DNA from: an uncultured Methylibium sp.
GTDB taxonomy: Bacteria; Pseudomonadota; Gammaproteobacteria; Burkholderiales; Burkholderiaceae_C
DNA: 64,000 bases
NCBI RefSeq assembly: GCF_902826655.1
Contig: NZ_CADEFR010000005.1
Coordinates: 62,001 to 126,000 of the forward strand
Reading direction: 5' to 3'
Positions 5,302 through 16,112 of the stretch are shown here, piece after piece (position 1 is the stretch's first letter; each line of letters starts with the position of its first letter). Under the pieces are notes generated by a model that did not search any database, was not told the origin of the DNA, and saw only the letters and a program-made list of their open reading frames with translations. Both the position numbers and the translations under genes were made by a program.

Positions 5302-6519
5302 ATGGAGACGAACTACATCCACGAAGAAGTGGGCGGCGGCGTGCCGATCAAGATGTGGACGCGCGGCGTGCCGATCGAGGACGCCGCGAAGCGCCAGCTC
5401 GAGAACGCCGCGCGCCTGCCCATCGTCTTCAAGCACATCGCGGCCATGCCCGACGTGCACTTCGGCATCGGTGCGACCGTCGGTTCGGTGATCCCCACGC
5501 TCAAGGCCATCATCCCGGCGGCCGTCGGCGTGGACATCGGCTGCGGCATGATGGCCTGCAAGACCACGCTGGTGGCCGAGGACCTGCCCGACAACCTCGG
5601 CCCGCTGCGCTCGGCGATCGAACGCGCGGTGCCGCATGGGCGTGCGCCGGGTTCGCGCGACCCGGGTGCCTGGCAGAAGCCGCCGGGCAGCGTGAACACG
5701 GCCTGGGCGCAGCTGGAGCCCGAGTTCACCGAGCTGTGCCGCGACTACCCGAAGCTGGAGAAGACCAATCACATCCAGCATCTGGGCACGCTGGGCACCG
5801 GCAACCACTTCATCGAGGTCTGCCTCGACGAGGCCGGCAGCGTGTGGTTCATGCTGCACTCGGGCTCGCGCGGCGTGGGCAACTTCATCGGCACGATGTT
5901 CATCGAGCTGGCGAAGCGGGACGCGATGCGCAACAACGCGAACCTGCCCGACCGCGACCTGGCCTACTTCGAGGAAGGCAGCCGCTACTTCGGCGACTAC
6001 GTGCGCGCCGTGGGCTGGGCGCAGACGTTCGCTTCCATCAACCGCGAGGTGATGATGAAGCGCGTGATCGAAGCGGCGAAGACCGTGATCCGCAAGAACT
6101 TCCAGAGCCACATCGAGGCGGTCAACTGCCACCACAACTACGTGCAGAAGGAGCGCCACTACGGCGAGGACGTCTACGTCACGCGCAAGGGCGCGGTGAG
6201 CGCGAAGGCGGGACAGCTGGGCATCATTCCCGGCAGCATGGGGGCGCGCAGCTACATCGTGCGCGGCAAGGGCAACGCCGAGTCGTTCGAGTCCTGCTCG
6301 CACGGCGCCGGCCGCGTCATGAGCCGCGGCGAGGCCAAGCGCCGCTTCACGCTGGCCGACCATCGCGCGGCGACGGAAGGTGTGGAGTGCCGCAAGGACA
6401 AGGACGTGATCGACGAAACGCCCGCGGCCTACAAGGACATCGACGCCGTGATGGCCGCGCAGCAGGACCTGGTGGACGTCGTGCACACGCTCAAGCAGGT
6501 GGTGTGCGTGAAGGGCTAG
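5302..6519 (+). CDS. rtcB: RNA-splicing/repair ligase RtcB
   Basis: 405 aa, close in length and sequence to Escherichia coli RtcB (408 aa). RtcB joins RNA 2',3'-cyclic phosphate or 3'-phosphate ends to 5'-OH ends using GTP and Mn2+. Visible motifs: PDVHFGIG (50-57), GVDIGCGM with metal ligands D78 and C81, GTGNHFIEV, HSGSRGVG, NCHHNYVQKE, GSMGARSYIV and SCSHGAGRVMSR with the guanylylated His near residue 335. The tail VECRKDKDVIDE...QVVCVKG is E. coli-like. E. coli rtcB is paired with rtcA under sigma54 activator RtcR; neither is seen here. Instead it follows tRNA-like genes and a PcfJ protein. All catalytic residues are present, so it should be active. Confidence 0.97.
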   Translation: METNYIHEEVGGGVPIKMWTRGVPIEDAAKRQLENAARLPIVFKHIAAMPDVHFGIGATVGSVIPTLKAIIPAAVGVDIGCGMMACKTTLVAEDLPDNLGPLRSAIERAVPHGRAPGSRDPGAWQKPPGSVNTAWAQLEPEFTELCRDYPKLEKTNHIQHLGTLGTGNHFIEVCLDEAGSVWFMLHSGSRGVGNFIGTMFIELAKRDAMRNNANLPDRDLAYFEEGSRYFGDYVRAVGWAQTFASINREVMMKRVIEAAKTVIRKNFQSHIEAVNCHHNYVQKERHYGEDVYVTRKGAVSAKAGQLGIIPGSMGARSYIVRGKGNAESFESCSHGAGRVMSRGEAKRRFTLADHRAATEGVECRKDKDVIDETPAAYKDIDAVMAAQQDLVDVVHTLKQVVCVKG

Positions 6520-6540
6520 GTCGAGCCCGCCGTCGAACGA

Positions 6541-6572
6541 GGGCATCCACCGCGAGGTGGGTGCCCTTTTTT
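6541..6572 (+). terminator. intrinsic terminator after rtcB
   Basis: GGGCATCCACC (6541-6551), loop GCGA, GGTGGGTGCCC (6556-6566) and six T. It ends the tRNA-array/PcfJ/rtcB transcription unit. Confidence 0.92.
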
Positions 6573-6576
6573 CGTC

Positions 6577-8436
<1,860 letters not shown>

Positions 8437-8533
8437 GGGAGGGTCCTCTCGGGAGCCGATGGATGACCGAATGCTAGGCAGATCGATGTGGACTTTGCTC
8501 TCATCTTGACGACTTTCAAGAGAAATTTGCTCA

Positions 8534-8550
8534 GTTATCTCATTGATAAC
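8534..8550. promoter_or_regulatory. palindromic operator between glmS and the Lrp-type gene
   Basis: GTTATC-tcatt-GATAAC is a perfect 6+6 palindrome, nested in a wider one, AGAAAT (8521-8526) / ATTTCT (8555-8560). The surrounding 80 bp is AT-rich in an otherwise GC-rich window, as expected for a promoter region bound by an Lrp/AsnC protein. It could control glmS, the regulator, or both. Confidence 0.5.
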
Positions 8551-8592
8551 GTATATTTCTCGAAATCTCAATCAAGGTGAAATTTTCATCTC

Positions 8593-9081
8593 ATGCCGGA
8601 CTCCTACCTGGATGCCCTGGACCTGCAGATCCTGAGCCGCCTGCAGCACGACGCCTCGCCGTCGCACCAGGCGCTGGGCGAGGCACTCCAGGTGTCGACC
8701 GCCACTGCGCACCGGCGCGTGCGGCGGCTGCAATCGCTGGGGGTGGTCGAACGGCTCGTCGCGGTGCTGTCGCCGCTGCGCCTGGCCGAGGCCGGCGTGC
8801 CGCTGCTGCAGGCCTTGCTGGAGGTCACGCTCGACGTACAGAACCACGAGCGGCTCGACGCCTTCGAGGCGCGCGCCGTGGCCGACGCCGCGGTCCAGCA
8901 GTGCTGGCGGGTGTCGCCCGGACCGGACTTCGTGCTGGTGGTGGCCGTGGCCGACATGGACGCCTACCAGGCCTTCACGGCGCGCCTGTTGACGGCCGAC
9001 GCCAATGTGCGCAACGTGCGCGCCTTCTTCGCAGTCAAGCGCGCCAGGTTCGGCAGCGAGCTGCCGCTGCCGGCGCGCTGA
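8593..9081 (+). CDS. Lrp/AsnC-family transcriptional regulator
   Basis: 162 aa. The N-terminal helix-turn-helix (LDALDLQILSRLQHDASPS, then LGEALQVSTATAHRRVRRL) is that of Lrp/AsnC, followed by the RAM ligand-binding domain (SPGPDFVLVVAVADMDAY, VRNVRAFFAVKR). Lrp proteins sense amino acids or related small molecules. The gene is back to back with glmS across a palindrome-bearing spacer, so control of amino-sugar synthesis or self-regulation is possible but unproven. The ligand is unknown. Confidence 0.92.
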   Translation: MPDSYLDALDLQILSRLQHDASPSHQALGEALQVSTATAHRRVRRLQSLGVVERLVAVLSPLRLAEAGVPLLQALLEVTLDVQNHERLDAFEARAVADAAVQQCWRVSPGPDFVLVVAVADMDAYQAFTARLLTADANVRNVRAFFAVKRARFGSELPLPAR

Positions 9082-9102
9082 GCGCGTCGGCGGGCACGCC
9101 CG

Positions 9103-9645
9103 TCAGCGTGCGTCCGTCGGCACGTAGACGGCAGGCAGGCCCTGCACGCGCGGCGACATGTACTCGGGCACCGCCTCGCGCGCCATCAGCAGCGTCGCCG
9201 CGCCGAGCACGCCGGCCACCAGCAGCGACACCGCCACCGACGCGCCGAAGGCCAGGCCCCAGCGCTGGCCGCGCGTGAGGTTCATGTCCCAGGCCTCGCC
9301 GAAGGGCAGGCCGTCCTCGCGCATGCTCAGCCACAGCAGCTTGAGCCGCAGGCCCAGGCCGAGTCCGAGGCCGTCCTCGGTCGGCTCGCGCAGGCCCAGG
9401 CGAATCTCTTCCTCGCGGATCCACTGGTCGTGGGCGGCGCGGCGACCCGGGTCGAGCAGCACGTCCTGGGCCTTGTTCAGCGCGGCCAGCACGATCTCGT
9501 GGCGCACGCTGCCCTGGTGGCGGTCGGGGTGGTACTTCTGGACCAGGGCCTTGTAGGCGGCGCGGATGACTTCCGGCGGCGCGTCCTGCGCCACCTTGAG
9601 GCGACCGTAGTAGTGGGCGATCTTGGCGCGCGGCATGGACCGCAA
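9103..9645 (-). CDS. J-domain (DnaJ-like) membrane protein
   Basis: 180 aa. A J-domain fills residues of about 11-75: HYYGRLKVAQDAPPEVIRAAY, then YHPDRHQG with the HPD that stimulates DnaK, and ALNKAQDVLLDPGRRAAHDQW. A Gly-Leu repeat (GLGLGLGLRL) follows, and one transmembrane helix (AFGASVAVSLLVAGVLGAA) lies near the C-terminus. There is no zinc finger or CTD, so it is a specialised co-chaperone anchored in the inner membrane with the J-domain cytoplasmic. Start at M1 or M4 (MPRAKIAHYYG) cannot be decided. Confidence 0.88.
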   Translation of the reverse strand: MRSMPRAKIAHYYGRLKVAQDAPPEVIRAAYKALVQKYHPDRHQGSVRHEIVLAALNKAQDVLLDPGRRAAHDQWIREEEIRLGLREPTEDGLGLGLGLRLKLLWLSMREDGLPFGEAWDMNLTRGQRWGLAFGASVAVSLLVAGVLGAATLLMAREAVPEYMSPRVQGLPAVYVPTDAR

Positions 9646-9725
9646 ATGCTAGCGGCGCCCCGGCGGCGCGCGGCGTGCAGAGTTGGCGCGCCGCGCCGCT
9701 GCCATGTAAAAGTGAGCCGCGCGGC

Positions 9726-11108
9726 TCAGCCCTTCTGCTTCTGCGGTCGCTTCCAGCCGGCGATCGTGACCTGCCGGGCCCGGGCCACGCTCAGCTGGCC
9801 GGCCGGCGCATCCTTGCCGATGGTGCTGCCGCCGCCGATGGTGGCGCCGTCGCCCAGCGTCACCGGAGCGACCAGCACGCAGTTGCTGCCGACGTGCACG
9901 TCGTTGCCGATCACGGTGCGGTGCTTGTTGGCACCGTCGTAGTTGGCAGTGATGCTGCCGGCGCCGTAGTTGACGCGCTCGCCGACGGTCGCATCGCCGA
10001 GGTAGGCCAGGTGGTTGGCCTTGGCACCGCGCGCGAGCGTGGAGTTCTTGACCTCGACGAAGTTGCCGATGTGCACCTCGGGCCCGAGTTCGGCCCCGGG
10101 GCGCAGGCGCGCGAACGGGCCGACCAGCGCGCTCTCGCCGACGCCGGCGCCGTCGATGTGCGTGAAGGGCTGGATGACCGCGCCGGCCGCGATGCGGGCG
10201 TCGCGGATCACGCAGTTCGCGCCGACGCGCACGCCGTCACCCAGCGTCACCTGGCCCTCGAACACGCAGTTGACGTCGATGTCGACGTCGCTGCCGCAGG
10301 CCAGCCGGCCGCGCAGGTCGAAGCGCGCCGGATCGGCCAGGCGCACGCCGGCAGCCATCAGCGCCTCGGCCTGCGCGCGCTGGAAGCGGCGCTCCAGGTC
10401 GGCCAGCTGCTGCGGGCTGTTGACGCCCAGCACCTCGGTCTCGGCAGCCGGCTGCGCCGCGACCACCGGCACGCCGTCGGCGACCGCCATCGCGACGATG
10501 TCGGTCAGGTAGTACTCGCGCTGCGCGTTGTCGTTCTTCAGGGCGGCGAGCCAGCGCTTCAGCGCTGCGGTGGGCAGCGCCATCATGCCGGTGTAGACCT
10601 CGGCGATCGCGCGCTGGGCCGGCGTCGCGTCCTTGTGCTCGACGATGCCGAGCACGCGCTCGGGTTGCGCGGCGTCGCGCACGATACGGCCGTAGCCGCT
10701 CGGGTCGGCCAGGGCGATGGTCAGCAGCGCGAGGCGCTGGCCGCCGCTCGCGGCGAGCAGGGCCTGCGCGGTGGCCGTCTCGATCAGCGGCACGTCGCCG
10801 TTGAGGATCAGCGTCGTGCCGCCATCGCCGAGCAGCGGCACGGCCTGCTGGACCGCGTGCCCGGTGCCGAGCTGGGGCTCCTGGCGCACGAAGGCGAGCG
10901 GCGCCGCCGGAAAGGCCGCGCGCATCGCCGCCTCGACCTCGCCGGCCCCATGTCCCGTGACGGTGATCAGCCTTTGCGCGCCCAGCGACGCAGCCGTGCC
11001 GAGCACGTGCTGCAATAGGGCTCGCCCGGCCAGCGTGTGCAGCACCTTCGGCCGGTTCGACTTCATCCGGGTGCCCTTGCCGGCGGCCATGATCACGATA
11101 TCCAGCAT
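9726..11108 (-). CDS. glmU: bifunctional UDP-GlcNAc pyrophosphorylase / GlcN-1-P acetyltransferase
   Basis: 460 aa, the usual length. N-terminal uridyltransferase: [18 protein letters not shown] (residues 7-24), [14 protein letters not shown]. The C-terminal left-handed beta-helix carries hexapeptide repeats, with [19 protein letters not shown] and [10 protein letters not shown] of the acetyltransferase site. It makes UDP-GlcNAc for peptidoglycan and LPS from GlcN-1-P. Together with glmS 1.3 kb away it supplies both ends of the pathway. The ATG (11108-11106) shares a CATG tetramer with the ATG of the divergent lipoprotein gene, so the two 5' regions overlap completely. Confidence 0.98.
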   Translation of the reverse strand: MLDIVIMAAGKGTRMKSNRPKVLHTLAGRALLQHVLGTAASLGAQRLITVTGHGAGEVEAAMRAAFPAAPLAFVRQEPQLGTGHAVQQAVPLLGDGGTTLILNGDVPLIETATAQALLAASGGQRLALLTIALADPSGYGRIVRDAAQPERVLGIVEHKDATPAQRAIAEVYTGMMALPTAALKRWLAALKNDNAQREYYLTDIVAMAVADGVPVVAAQPAAETEVLGVNSPQQLADLERRFQRAQAEALMAAGVRLADPARFDLRGRLACGSDVDIDVNCVFEGQVTLGDGVRVGANCVIRDARIAAGAVIQPFTHIDGAGVGESALVGPFARLRPGAELGPEVHIGNFVEVKNSTLARGAKANHLAYLGDATVGERVNYGAGSITANYDGANKHRTVIGNDVHVGSNCVLVAPVTLGDGATIGGGSTIGKDAPAGQLSVARARQVTIAGWKRPQKQKG

Positions 11109-11982
11109 GCTCGAGCTCGGGTGGTTGCGCAGGTGGACGATTATCGCGGCCGGTCTGCTGATGCTGGCGCTGGCCGGCTGCAGCGTGCTGCGCCTGGCGT
11201 ACAGCCAGGCCGACGAGCTGAGCTTCTGGTGGCTGGACGGCTACGTCGACTTCGACGACTCGCAGTCGCCGCGCGTGCGCGACGCGATCGGCCGCTGGTT
11301 CGCCTGGCACCGGCGCACGCAGTTGCCCGACTACGCGGCCCTGCTGGATCGCGCCGCCACCGAGGTGCTGCAGGACACCACGCCGGCCACGGCCTGCCGC
11401 TGGTTCGCCGACCTGCGCCAGCGCGCCGACGCCGCGGTCGATCAGGCCCTGCCCGAGGCGGCGGCGATCGCGGCCGGCTTCAGCACCGACCAGCTGCTGC
11501 ACATCGAACGCCAGCAGGCCAGGAACAGCGCCGAGTTCCGCGAGGACTTCCTGCAGCCCGACCCCACCGAGCGCCTGGCCCGCTCGGTCGAACGTGCCAC
11601 CGAGCGCGCCGAGCAGCTCTACGGCCGCCTCGGCGACCGCCAGCGGCAGCGCATCGCCGAGGGCGTGCGATCGTCGCCCTTCGATGCGGAGCGCTGGCTG
11701 GCCGAGCGCCAGCGCCGGCACCGCGATCTGCTGAACGAGCTCCGCCGCCTGCAGGGCACCGACACCAACGGCGGCGCATCGACCGCCGGCCTGCGCGGCT
11801 ACTGGCAGCGCGTGCAGCGCTCGCCCGACGACGGCTATCGTCGTTATCAGGAGCGGCTCGAGGCCTACAACTGCGATCTCTCGGCCCAGCTGCACAACCT
11901 GACGACCCCGGCGCAACGCCAGGAGGCGCAGCGCCGCCTGCGCGGCTGGCAGTCGGACCTGCGGCGGCTCGCCGCGCCCTAG
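11107..11982 (+). CDS. DUF6279-like lipoprotein
   Basis: 291 aa from ATG at 11107; TTG at 11125 ([10 protein letters not shown]) is an alternative. A lipoprotein signal peptide ends in LMLALAGC (Cys at residue 25). The mature part is helical and very rich in Arg, Gln and Ala, with many RQR/ERQ segments and no catalytic motif I can name. Proteins of this type (from memory DUF6279) occur beside glmU in related Burkholderiales. Function unknown; probably an envelope lipoprotein. Confidence 0.8.
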   Translation: MLELGWLRRWTIIAAGLLMLALAGCSVLRLAYSQADELSFWWLDGYVDFDDSQSPRVRDAIGRWFAWHRRTQLPDYAALLDRAATEVLQDTTPATACRWFADLRQRADAAVDQALPEAAAIAAGFSTDQLLHIERQQARNSAEFREDFLQPDPTERLARSVERATERAEQLYGRLGDRQRQRIAEGVRSSPFDAERWLAERQRRHRDLLNELRRLQGTDTNGGASTAGLRGYWQRVQRSPDDGYRRYQERLEAYNCDLSAQLHNLTTPAQRQEAQRRLRGWQSDLRRLAAP

Positions 11983-12001
11983 CGCCGCAGCCGCGGGCCG
12001 G

Positions 12002-12616
12002 TCAGCGCGCCGGCAGCGTGACGACCACGGTGCGCGGGTTGAGCGCCGGCATCGGGAAGTCCTTCATCGCCGCCTCGAACAACGCCGGCAGCAGCGCCTC
12101 GGAGTTCCAGCGACCCAGGTGGCTGGCCCGCGTCTCGTAGACGATCTGCTGGCTGGCGCGGTCGCGGATCAGCACGCCGGCCTCGCGCTGGTAGTCCGGG
12201 AAGTCGGACGCGTAGCTGTAGCCGAAGGGCGGGCCGTAGAAGAAGGGACGGCGCGGGCCGTAGAACCACCAGTCGTTGCGCCAGTAGAAGTTGCTGGCGA
12301 AGGGGTCGCGACGCACCACCTCGAAGACCCGCGCGCCGACCTGGATCAGCACCTCGGCCTGCTCGGCCGAAGCGGCGCGCCTGAAGCCGGCGCCTTCGAT
12401 CGCCTGCAGCGCGGCCGCCTCGATGCGGTCCTGCTCGCCCGCGTTGGCCTGCTGCGAAGGCAGGCGCTCGATCGCGTACGTGCCGGGCTTGCGGCTGGCG
12501 GGCCAGCTGCCCTGGCTGGACACGTCGACCGCGACGTTGTCGATGCTGGCGCATCCGGTGATGGCCGTGGCGGCCGTGGCAGCGGCCACGGCAGCGAGAA
12601 GGCGGCGTCTTTGCAT
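12002..12616 (-). CDS. DUF4136-type lipoprotein
   Basis: 204 aa. Signal peptide [22 protein letters not shown] with a lipobox Cys at 22. The mature domain (GTYAIERLPSQQAN, IEAAALQAIEGAGFRRA, then ADVLIQVGAR-like strands) resembles DUF4136, with an aromatic insert FYWRNDWWFYGPRRPFFYGPP. The end (SEALLPALFEAAMKDFP) is typical. These outer-membrane lipoproteins have no assigned function. It lies 20 bp downstream of ttcA on the same strand and may be co-transcribed. Confidence 0.82.
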   Translation of the reverse strand: MQRRRLLAAVAAATAATAITGCASIDNVAVDVSSQGSWPASRKPGTYAIERLPSQQANAGEQDRIEAAALQAIEGAGFRRAASAEQAEVLIQVGARVFEVVRRDPFASNFYWRNDWWFYGPRRPFFYGPPFGYSYASDFPDYQREAGVLIRDRASQQIVYETRASHLGRWNSEALLPALFEAAMKDFPMPALNPRTVVVTLPAR

Positions 12617-12636
12617 GATGGTGTCTCCGGTGAGCC

Positions 12637-13560
12637 TCAGTCCTGGCCGTGCCAGCGGATCGGCGCGGCGGCCGGGGGCGGGGCGCAGGCCTCGTCCTCA
12701 TCGTCGAACGCCTTGTCGCCGTCCGGGTTGACGACGCCTGTGGCTTGGAGGCTCGTGAAAGGGTAGAGGTTCCGGTCCTGCAGGTGCGAGGGCACGACGT
12801 TGGCCAGCGCGCCGGCCATGGTGTCGAGCCGGCCCGGGTGCTGGCGCTCCCACTCGCGCAGCATGCGGGAGATCTGCTTGCGCTGCAGGTTCTCCTGGCT
12901 GCCGCACAGCGTGCACGGGATGATCGGGAAGCGGCGATGCGCAGCCCAGGCCTCGAGGTCGTGCTCGGGCACGTAGGCCAGCGGCCGGATCACCACGTGC
13001 CGGCCGTCGTCGCTGACCAGCTTGGGCGGCATGCCCTTGAGCTTGCCGCCGAAGAACATGTTGAGGAAGAAGGTCTGCAGCATGTCGTCGCGGTGGTGGC
13101 CCAGCGCGATCCGGGTGGCGCCCAGCTCGCTGGCCACGCGGTAGAGGATGCCGCGCCGCAGCCGCGAGCACAGGCTGCACATCGTCTTGCCCTCGGGCAC
13201 GAGGCGCTTGACGATGGAGTAGGTGTCCTGGTCCTCGATGTGGAAGTCGACGCCGCGTTCCGCCAGGTAGCGCGGCAGCACGTCGGCCGGGAAGCCCGGC
13301 TGCTTCTGGTCGAGGTTGACCGCCACCAGCGAGAACGGCACCGGAGCGCGCTTCTGCAGGTTGACCAGGATGTCCAGCAGCGCGTAGCTGTCCTTGCCGC
13401 CGGACACGCAGACCATCACCTTGTCGCCCGGCTCGATCATCGCGAAGTCGCCGATGGCCTGGCCGACCAGGCGGTGCAGGCGCTTGCTGAGCTTGTTGGC
13501 CTCGAAGGCAGCCTTGACGGCAGCGCGGTCGGCCGGAACCGGATCGATCACGGCGCTCAT
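12637..13560 (-). CDS. ttcA: tRNA 2-thiocytidine(32) synthetase TtcA
   Basis: 307 aa from ATG at 13560. It thiolates C32 in the anticodon loop of a subset of tRNAs (e.g. some Arg and Ser), using ATP and a [4Fe-4S] cluster. PP-loop [24 protein letters not shown] carries the CxxC of the cluster; [17 protein letters not shown] and [12 protein letters not shown] complete the family signature. The ATG overlaps the folB stop (ATGA), so it is translated from the folate operon message. Confidence 0.96.
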   Translation of the reverse strand: MSAVIDPVPADRAAVKAAFEANKLSKRLHRLVGQAIGDFAMIEPGDKVMVCVSGGKDSYALLDILVNLQKRAPVPFSLVAVNLDQKQPGFPADVLPRYLAERGVDFHIEDQDTYSIVKRLVPEGKTMCSLCSRLRRGILYRVASELGATRIALGHHRDDMLQTFFLNMFFGGKLKGMPPKLVSDDGRHVVIRPLAYVPEHDLEAWAAHRRFPIIPCTLCGSQENLQRKQISRMLREWERQHPGRLDTMAGALANVVPSHLQDRNLYPFTSLQATGVVNPDGDKAFDDEDEACAPPPAAAPIRWHGQD

Positions 13561-13958
13561 GCCGGCTTCTCCTTCAGGTGGAAGACCTCGACGCCGACCG
13601 CAGCGCAGTCGGCATAGACGTCGGGCTTGCTCGTCGCCACGCGCACGGCGCGCACCTGTGGATGCGCCAGCATGCGCGCCGCGATGTCGTCGCACAGCGT
13701 CTCCTGCAGGCCGACATGGCCCTGGGCGACGCGTTCGGCGATGACCGTGCGGATGAAGTCGTAGTCCACGACCTCGTCGAGGCGGTCGTGCCGCGGCGTC
13801 GATGCGGCCAGTGGCACGAACAGGTCCACGTCGATCAGCAGCCGCTGCGGCGCGTGGCGCTCGAAGTCGTGGATGCCGATGCGCACCGGCAGCTCGTAGG
13901 CCTGCAGGAAGACGCGGCGGCAGCCGGCGAGCTGCGGATGCAGCAGCGGGCTCGTCAC
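13557..13958 (-). CDS. folB: dihydroneopterin aldolase FolB
   Basis: 133 aa if started at GTG 13958, two bases after the stop of the upstream SDR; a longer in-frame start at 14024 would bury it inside that gene. It cleaves 7,8-dihydroneopterin to hydroxymethyl-dihydropterin and glycolaldehyde in folate synthesis. Core: [20 protein letters not shown], then [34 protein letters not shown] and [21 protein letters not shown]. The active-site Glu of LQET and the terminal Lys (residue of SKPD) are present. Confidence 0.93.
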   Translation of the reverse strand: MTSPLLHPQLAGCRRVFLQAYELPVRIGIHDFERHAPQRLLIDVDLFVPLAASTPRHDRLDEVVDYDFIRTVIAERVAQGHVGLQETLCDDIAARMLAHPQVRAVRVATSKPDVYADCAAVGVEVFHLKEKPA

Positions 13959-13959
13959 C

Positions 13960-14739
13960 TCAGGCCCCCTGGCGCGCCAGGAACAGCACGTCGCGCGGCT
14001 GCGCCGCGAGATGCTGGCCACCATCGACCAGCAGGCTGGTGCCGGTGATCGCCGGCGACTCGATCAGGAAGCGCACCGCGCGGGCCACGTCCTCGGGCGT
14101 CGACGCGCGCTGCAGCGGCGTCATCGCATGCGAGCGCGCGAACTCGGCGTCGGTCATCGGCCCCGAGGGCAGCGTCACGCCCGGCGCGACGCCGACGACG
14201 CGCAGCACCGGCGCGAAAGCCTGCGCCAGCAGGGTCGTGGCCGCCTCCAGCGCGGCCTTCGACAGCGTGTACGAGAGGTGATCCGGGTTGGGATTCCACA
14301 GCTTCTGGTCGAGCAGGTTGACGACGCAGCCGCGCCGGTCCGCGGCCTTCAGGTGCTCGAACAGGCCGCGCGCCAGCAGCAGCGGCGCGGCGGTGTTGAC
14401 CTGCCAGTGCGCGGCCATCGAGGCCTGGCTGAAGTCGGCGACGCTGTCGTACTCGAACACCGACGCGTTGTTGACGACCGCATCGACGCGACCCATCGCC
14501 GCCGCGACCGCCGGCAGCAGCTGGCGGCACGCCGCCTCGTCGGCCAGGTCGGCGACGAAGGCCTCGGCGCGGGCGCCGAGCTCACGCAGCTCGCGGACCG
14601 TGTCGTTCACCTCGTCGCCGAGGCGATGACCGTGGACCGCCACATCGTGGCCGTGGCTCGCGAGCTCGAGCGCGATCGCCCGACCGATGCGACGGGCCGA
14701 GCCGGTGACGAGAACGACAGGACGCGAGGGGGCATTCAT
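13960..14739 (-). CDS. FolM-like SDR (dihydromonapterin/dihydrofolate reductase type)
   Basis: 259 aa. Cofactor motif LVTGSARRIGRAIA (10-23), with the double Arg seen in the pteridine reductase/FolM branch of SDRs. VVNNASVFEYDS, the catalytic segment YTLSKAALEAA, and VAPGVTLPSG follow. Location immediately before folB supports a pterin substrate: NADPH-dependent reduction of dihydromonapterin or dihydrofolate. It is 20 bp from the divergent methyltransferase gene. Confidence 0.82.
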   Translation of the reverse strand: MNAPSRPVVLVTGSARRIGRAIALELASHGHDVAVHGHRLGDEVNDTVRELRELGARAEAFVADLADEAACRQLLPAVAAAMGRVDAVVNNASVFEYDSVADFSQASMAAHWQVNTAAPLLLARGLFEHLKAADRRGCVVNLLDQKLWNPNPDHLSYTLSKAALEAATTLLAQAFAPVLRVVGVAPGVTLPSGPMTDAEFARSHAMTPLQRASTPEDVARAVRFLIESPAITGTSLLVDGGQHLAAQPRDVLFLARQGA

Positions 14740-14759
14740 GCCTGCGGGACAATCGGGGC

Positions 14760-15905
14760 GTGGAAACGACGCTCGTCAGTGTAGCCAGCGCCCCTGCGAC
14801 GACGCCGAGCGGGGACTTGGCGCGGTGCATCGCCGACGCGATCGATCGCGCCGGCGGCTGGATCGGCTTCGAGCGCTACATGGAGCTGGCGCTCTACGCG
14901 CCCGGCCTGGGCTACTACGCGCGGGGCGACCGCCAGTTCGGCGAGTTGCCGGGCTCGGGCAGTGACTTCGTCACCGCGCCCGAGCTGAGCCCGCTGTTCG
15001 GCCGCGCGCTGGCGCGCCAGCTCGAGCAGGCGCTGCTCGCCACGGGCACGCGCGAGATCTGGGAGTTCGGTGCGGGCTCGGGTGCGCTGGCGGCGCAGCT
15101 GATGCACGCGCTGGGCGAGCGCATCGACCGCTACGTGATCGTCGACCTGTCGAACGCCTTGCGCCAGCGCCAGCAGCGCACGCTTGCCGAGCGCGTGCCG
15201 GCGCACGCCGCCAAGGCCGTCTGGCTGGATGGCCTGCCGGCGCGGATCGACGGCGTGGTGGTCGGCAACGAGGTGCTGGATGCGATGCCGGTCGCGCTGC
15301 TGCACTTCGACGGCGCGCAGTGGATGGAGCGCGGCGTCGCGCTCGGGGCCGACGGCCGCTTCGTCTTCGCCGATCGGCCGACGGCGCTGCGCCCGCCGCT
15401 CGAAGCGCAGGCGGCGCCCGGCACAACGACCGAGCTGCAGCGCCAGGGCGAGGCCTTCGTGCGTACGCTGGCGACGACGCTCGGTCGCGGTGCCGCGTTC
15501 TTCATCGACTACGGCTTCCCCGAGACCGAGTTCCATCACCCGCAGCGCCTCGGCGGCACGCTGATGTGCCACCGTGCGCACCGCGCCGACCCCGATCCCC
15601 TGGTCGACCCGGGCGAAAAGGACATCACCGCGCACGTCAACTTCACCGGCATCGCGCTGGCCGGCCAGGATGCCGGCCTGGCGGTGCTGGGTTACACCAG
15701 CCAGGCGCGTTTCCTGATCAACTGCGGCCTGCCGGCGGACCTGGACACGGCCGTGACGGCCGGCGACTGGCGCACGGTCGCCGCAGCGCAGAAGCTGCTG
15801 AACGAGCACGAGATGGGCGAACTCTTCAAGGTCGTCGGCTTTGCGGCCGGCGCGCCGTTCGAGGCCCTCGGCTTCGCCGAGGGCGACCGCAGCCACCGGC
15901 TCTGA
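14760..15905 (+). CDS. MidA/NDUFAF7-type SAM-dependent methyltransferase
   Basis: 381 aa. SAM site IWEFGAGSGALAAQLM (100-115), preceded by ERYMELALYAPGLGYY and GSDFVTAPELSPLFG, which are signatures of PF02636 proteins. VVGNEVLDAMPV and FFIDYGFPETEFHHP also match. In mitochondria NDUFAF7 dimethylates an arginine of complex I subunit NDUFS2; the bacterial substrate is unknown. It starts GTG 14760. The DUF2905 gene begins 3 bp after its stop. Confidence 0.88.
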   Translation: METTLVSVASAPATTPSGDLARCIADAIDRAGGWIGFERYMELALYAPGLGYYARGDRQFGELPGSGSDFVTAPELSPLFGRALARQLEQALLATGTREIWEFGAGSGALAAQLMHALGERIDRYVIVDLSNALRQRQQRTLAERVPAHAAKAVWLDGLPARIDGVVVGNEVLDAMPVALLHFDGAQWMERGVALGADGRFVFADRPTALRPPLEAQAAPGTTTELQRQGEAFVRTLATTLGRGAAFFIDYGFPETEFHHPQRLGGTLMCHRAHRADPDPLVDPGEKDITAHVNFTGIALAGQDAGLAVLGYTSQARFLINCGLPADLDTAVTAGDWRTVAAAQKLLNEHEMGELFKVVGFAAGAPFEALGFAEGDRSHRL

Positions 15906-15908
15906 GCC

Positions 15909-16103
15909 ATGCTGCGCTGGCTGCTCCTCGTCGTCGCGGCCCTGGTGGTCTTCAACCTGCTGCGGCCCTGGCTCGAGCGGGTCGGGCTCGGCCGACTGCC
16001 GGGCGACCTGCAGTTCCGGCTGGGCGGCCGCCTGTGGTCGCTGCCGATCGCGAGCACGCTGGTGCTGAGCCTGATCGCGATGCTGATCGGCCTGCTGATC
16101 TGA
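15909..16103 (+). CDS. DUF2905 small membrane protein
   Basis: 64 aa with two predicted transmembrane helices (LRWLLLVVAALVVFNLL and PIASTLVLSLIAMLIGLLI) joined by a loop with the characteristic GRLPGDLQFRLGG-type motif. Function unknown. Translationally close to the methyltransferase gene. Confidence 0.85.
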   Translation: MLRWLLLVVAALVVFNLLRPWLERVGLGRLPGDLQFRLGGRLWSLPIASTLVLSLIAMLIGLLI

Positions 16104-16112
16104 GGCGCCGCT

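Noticed and set aside
8437..8592. glmS ribozyme upstream of glmS
   Set aside because: Known mainly from Firmicutes; the region is AT-rich with simple palindromes and no ribozyme core.
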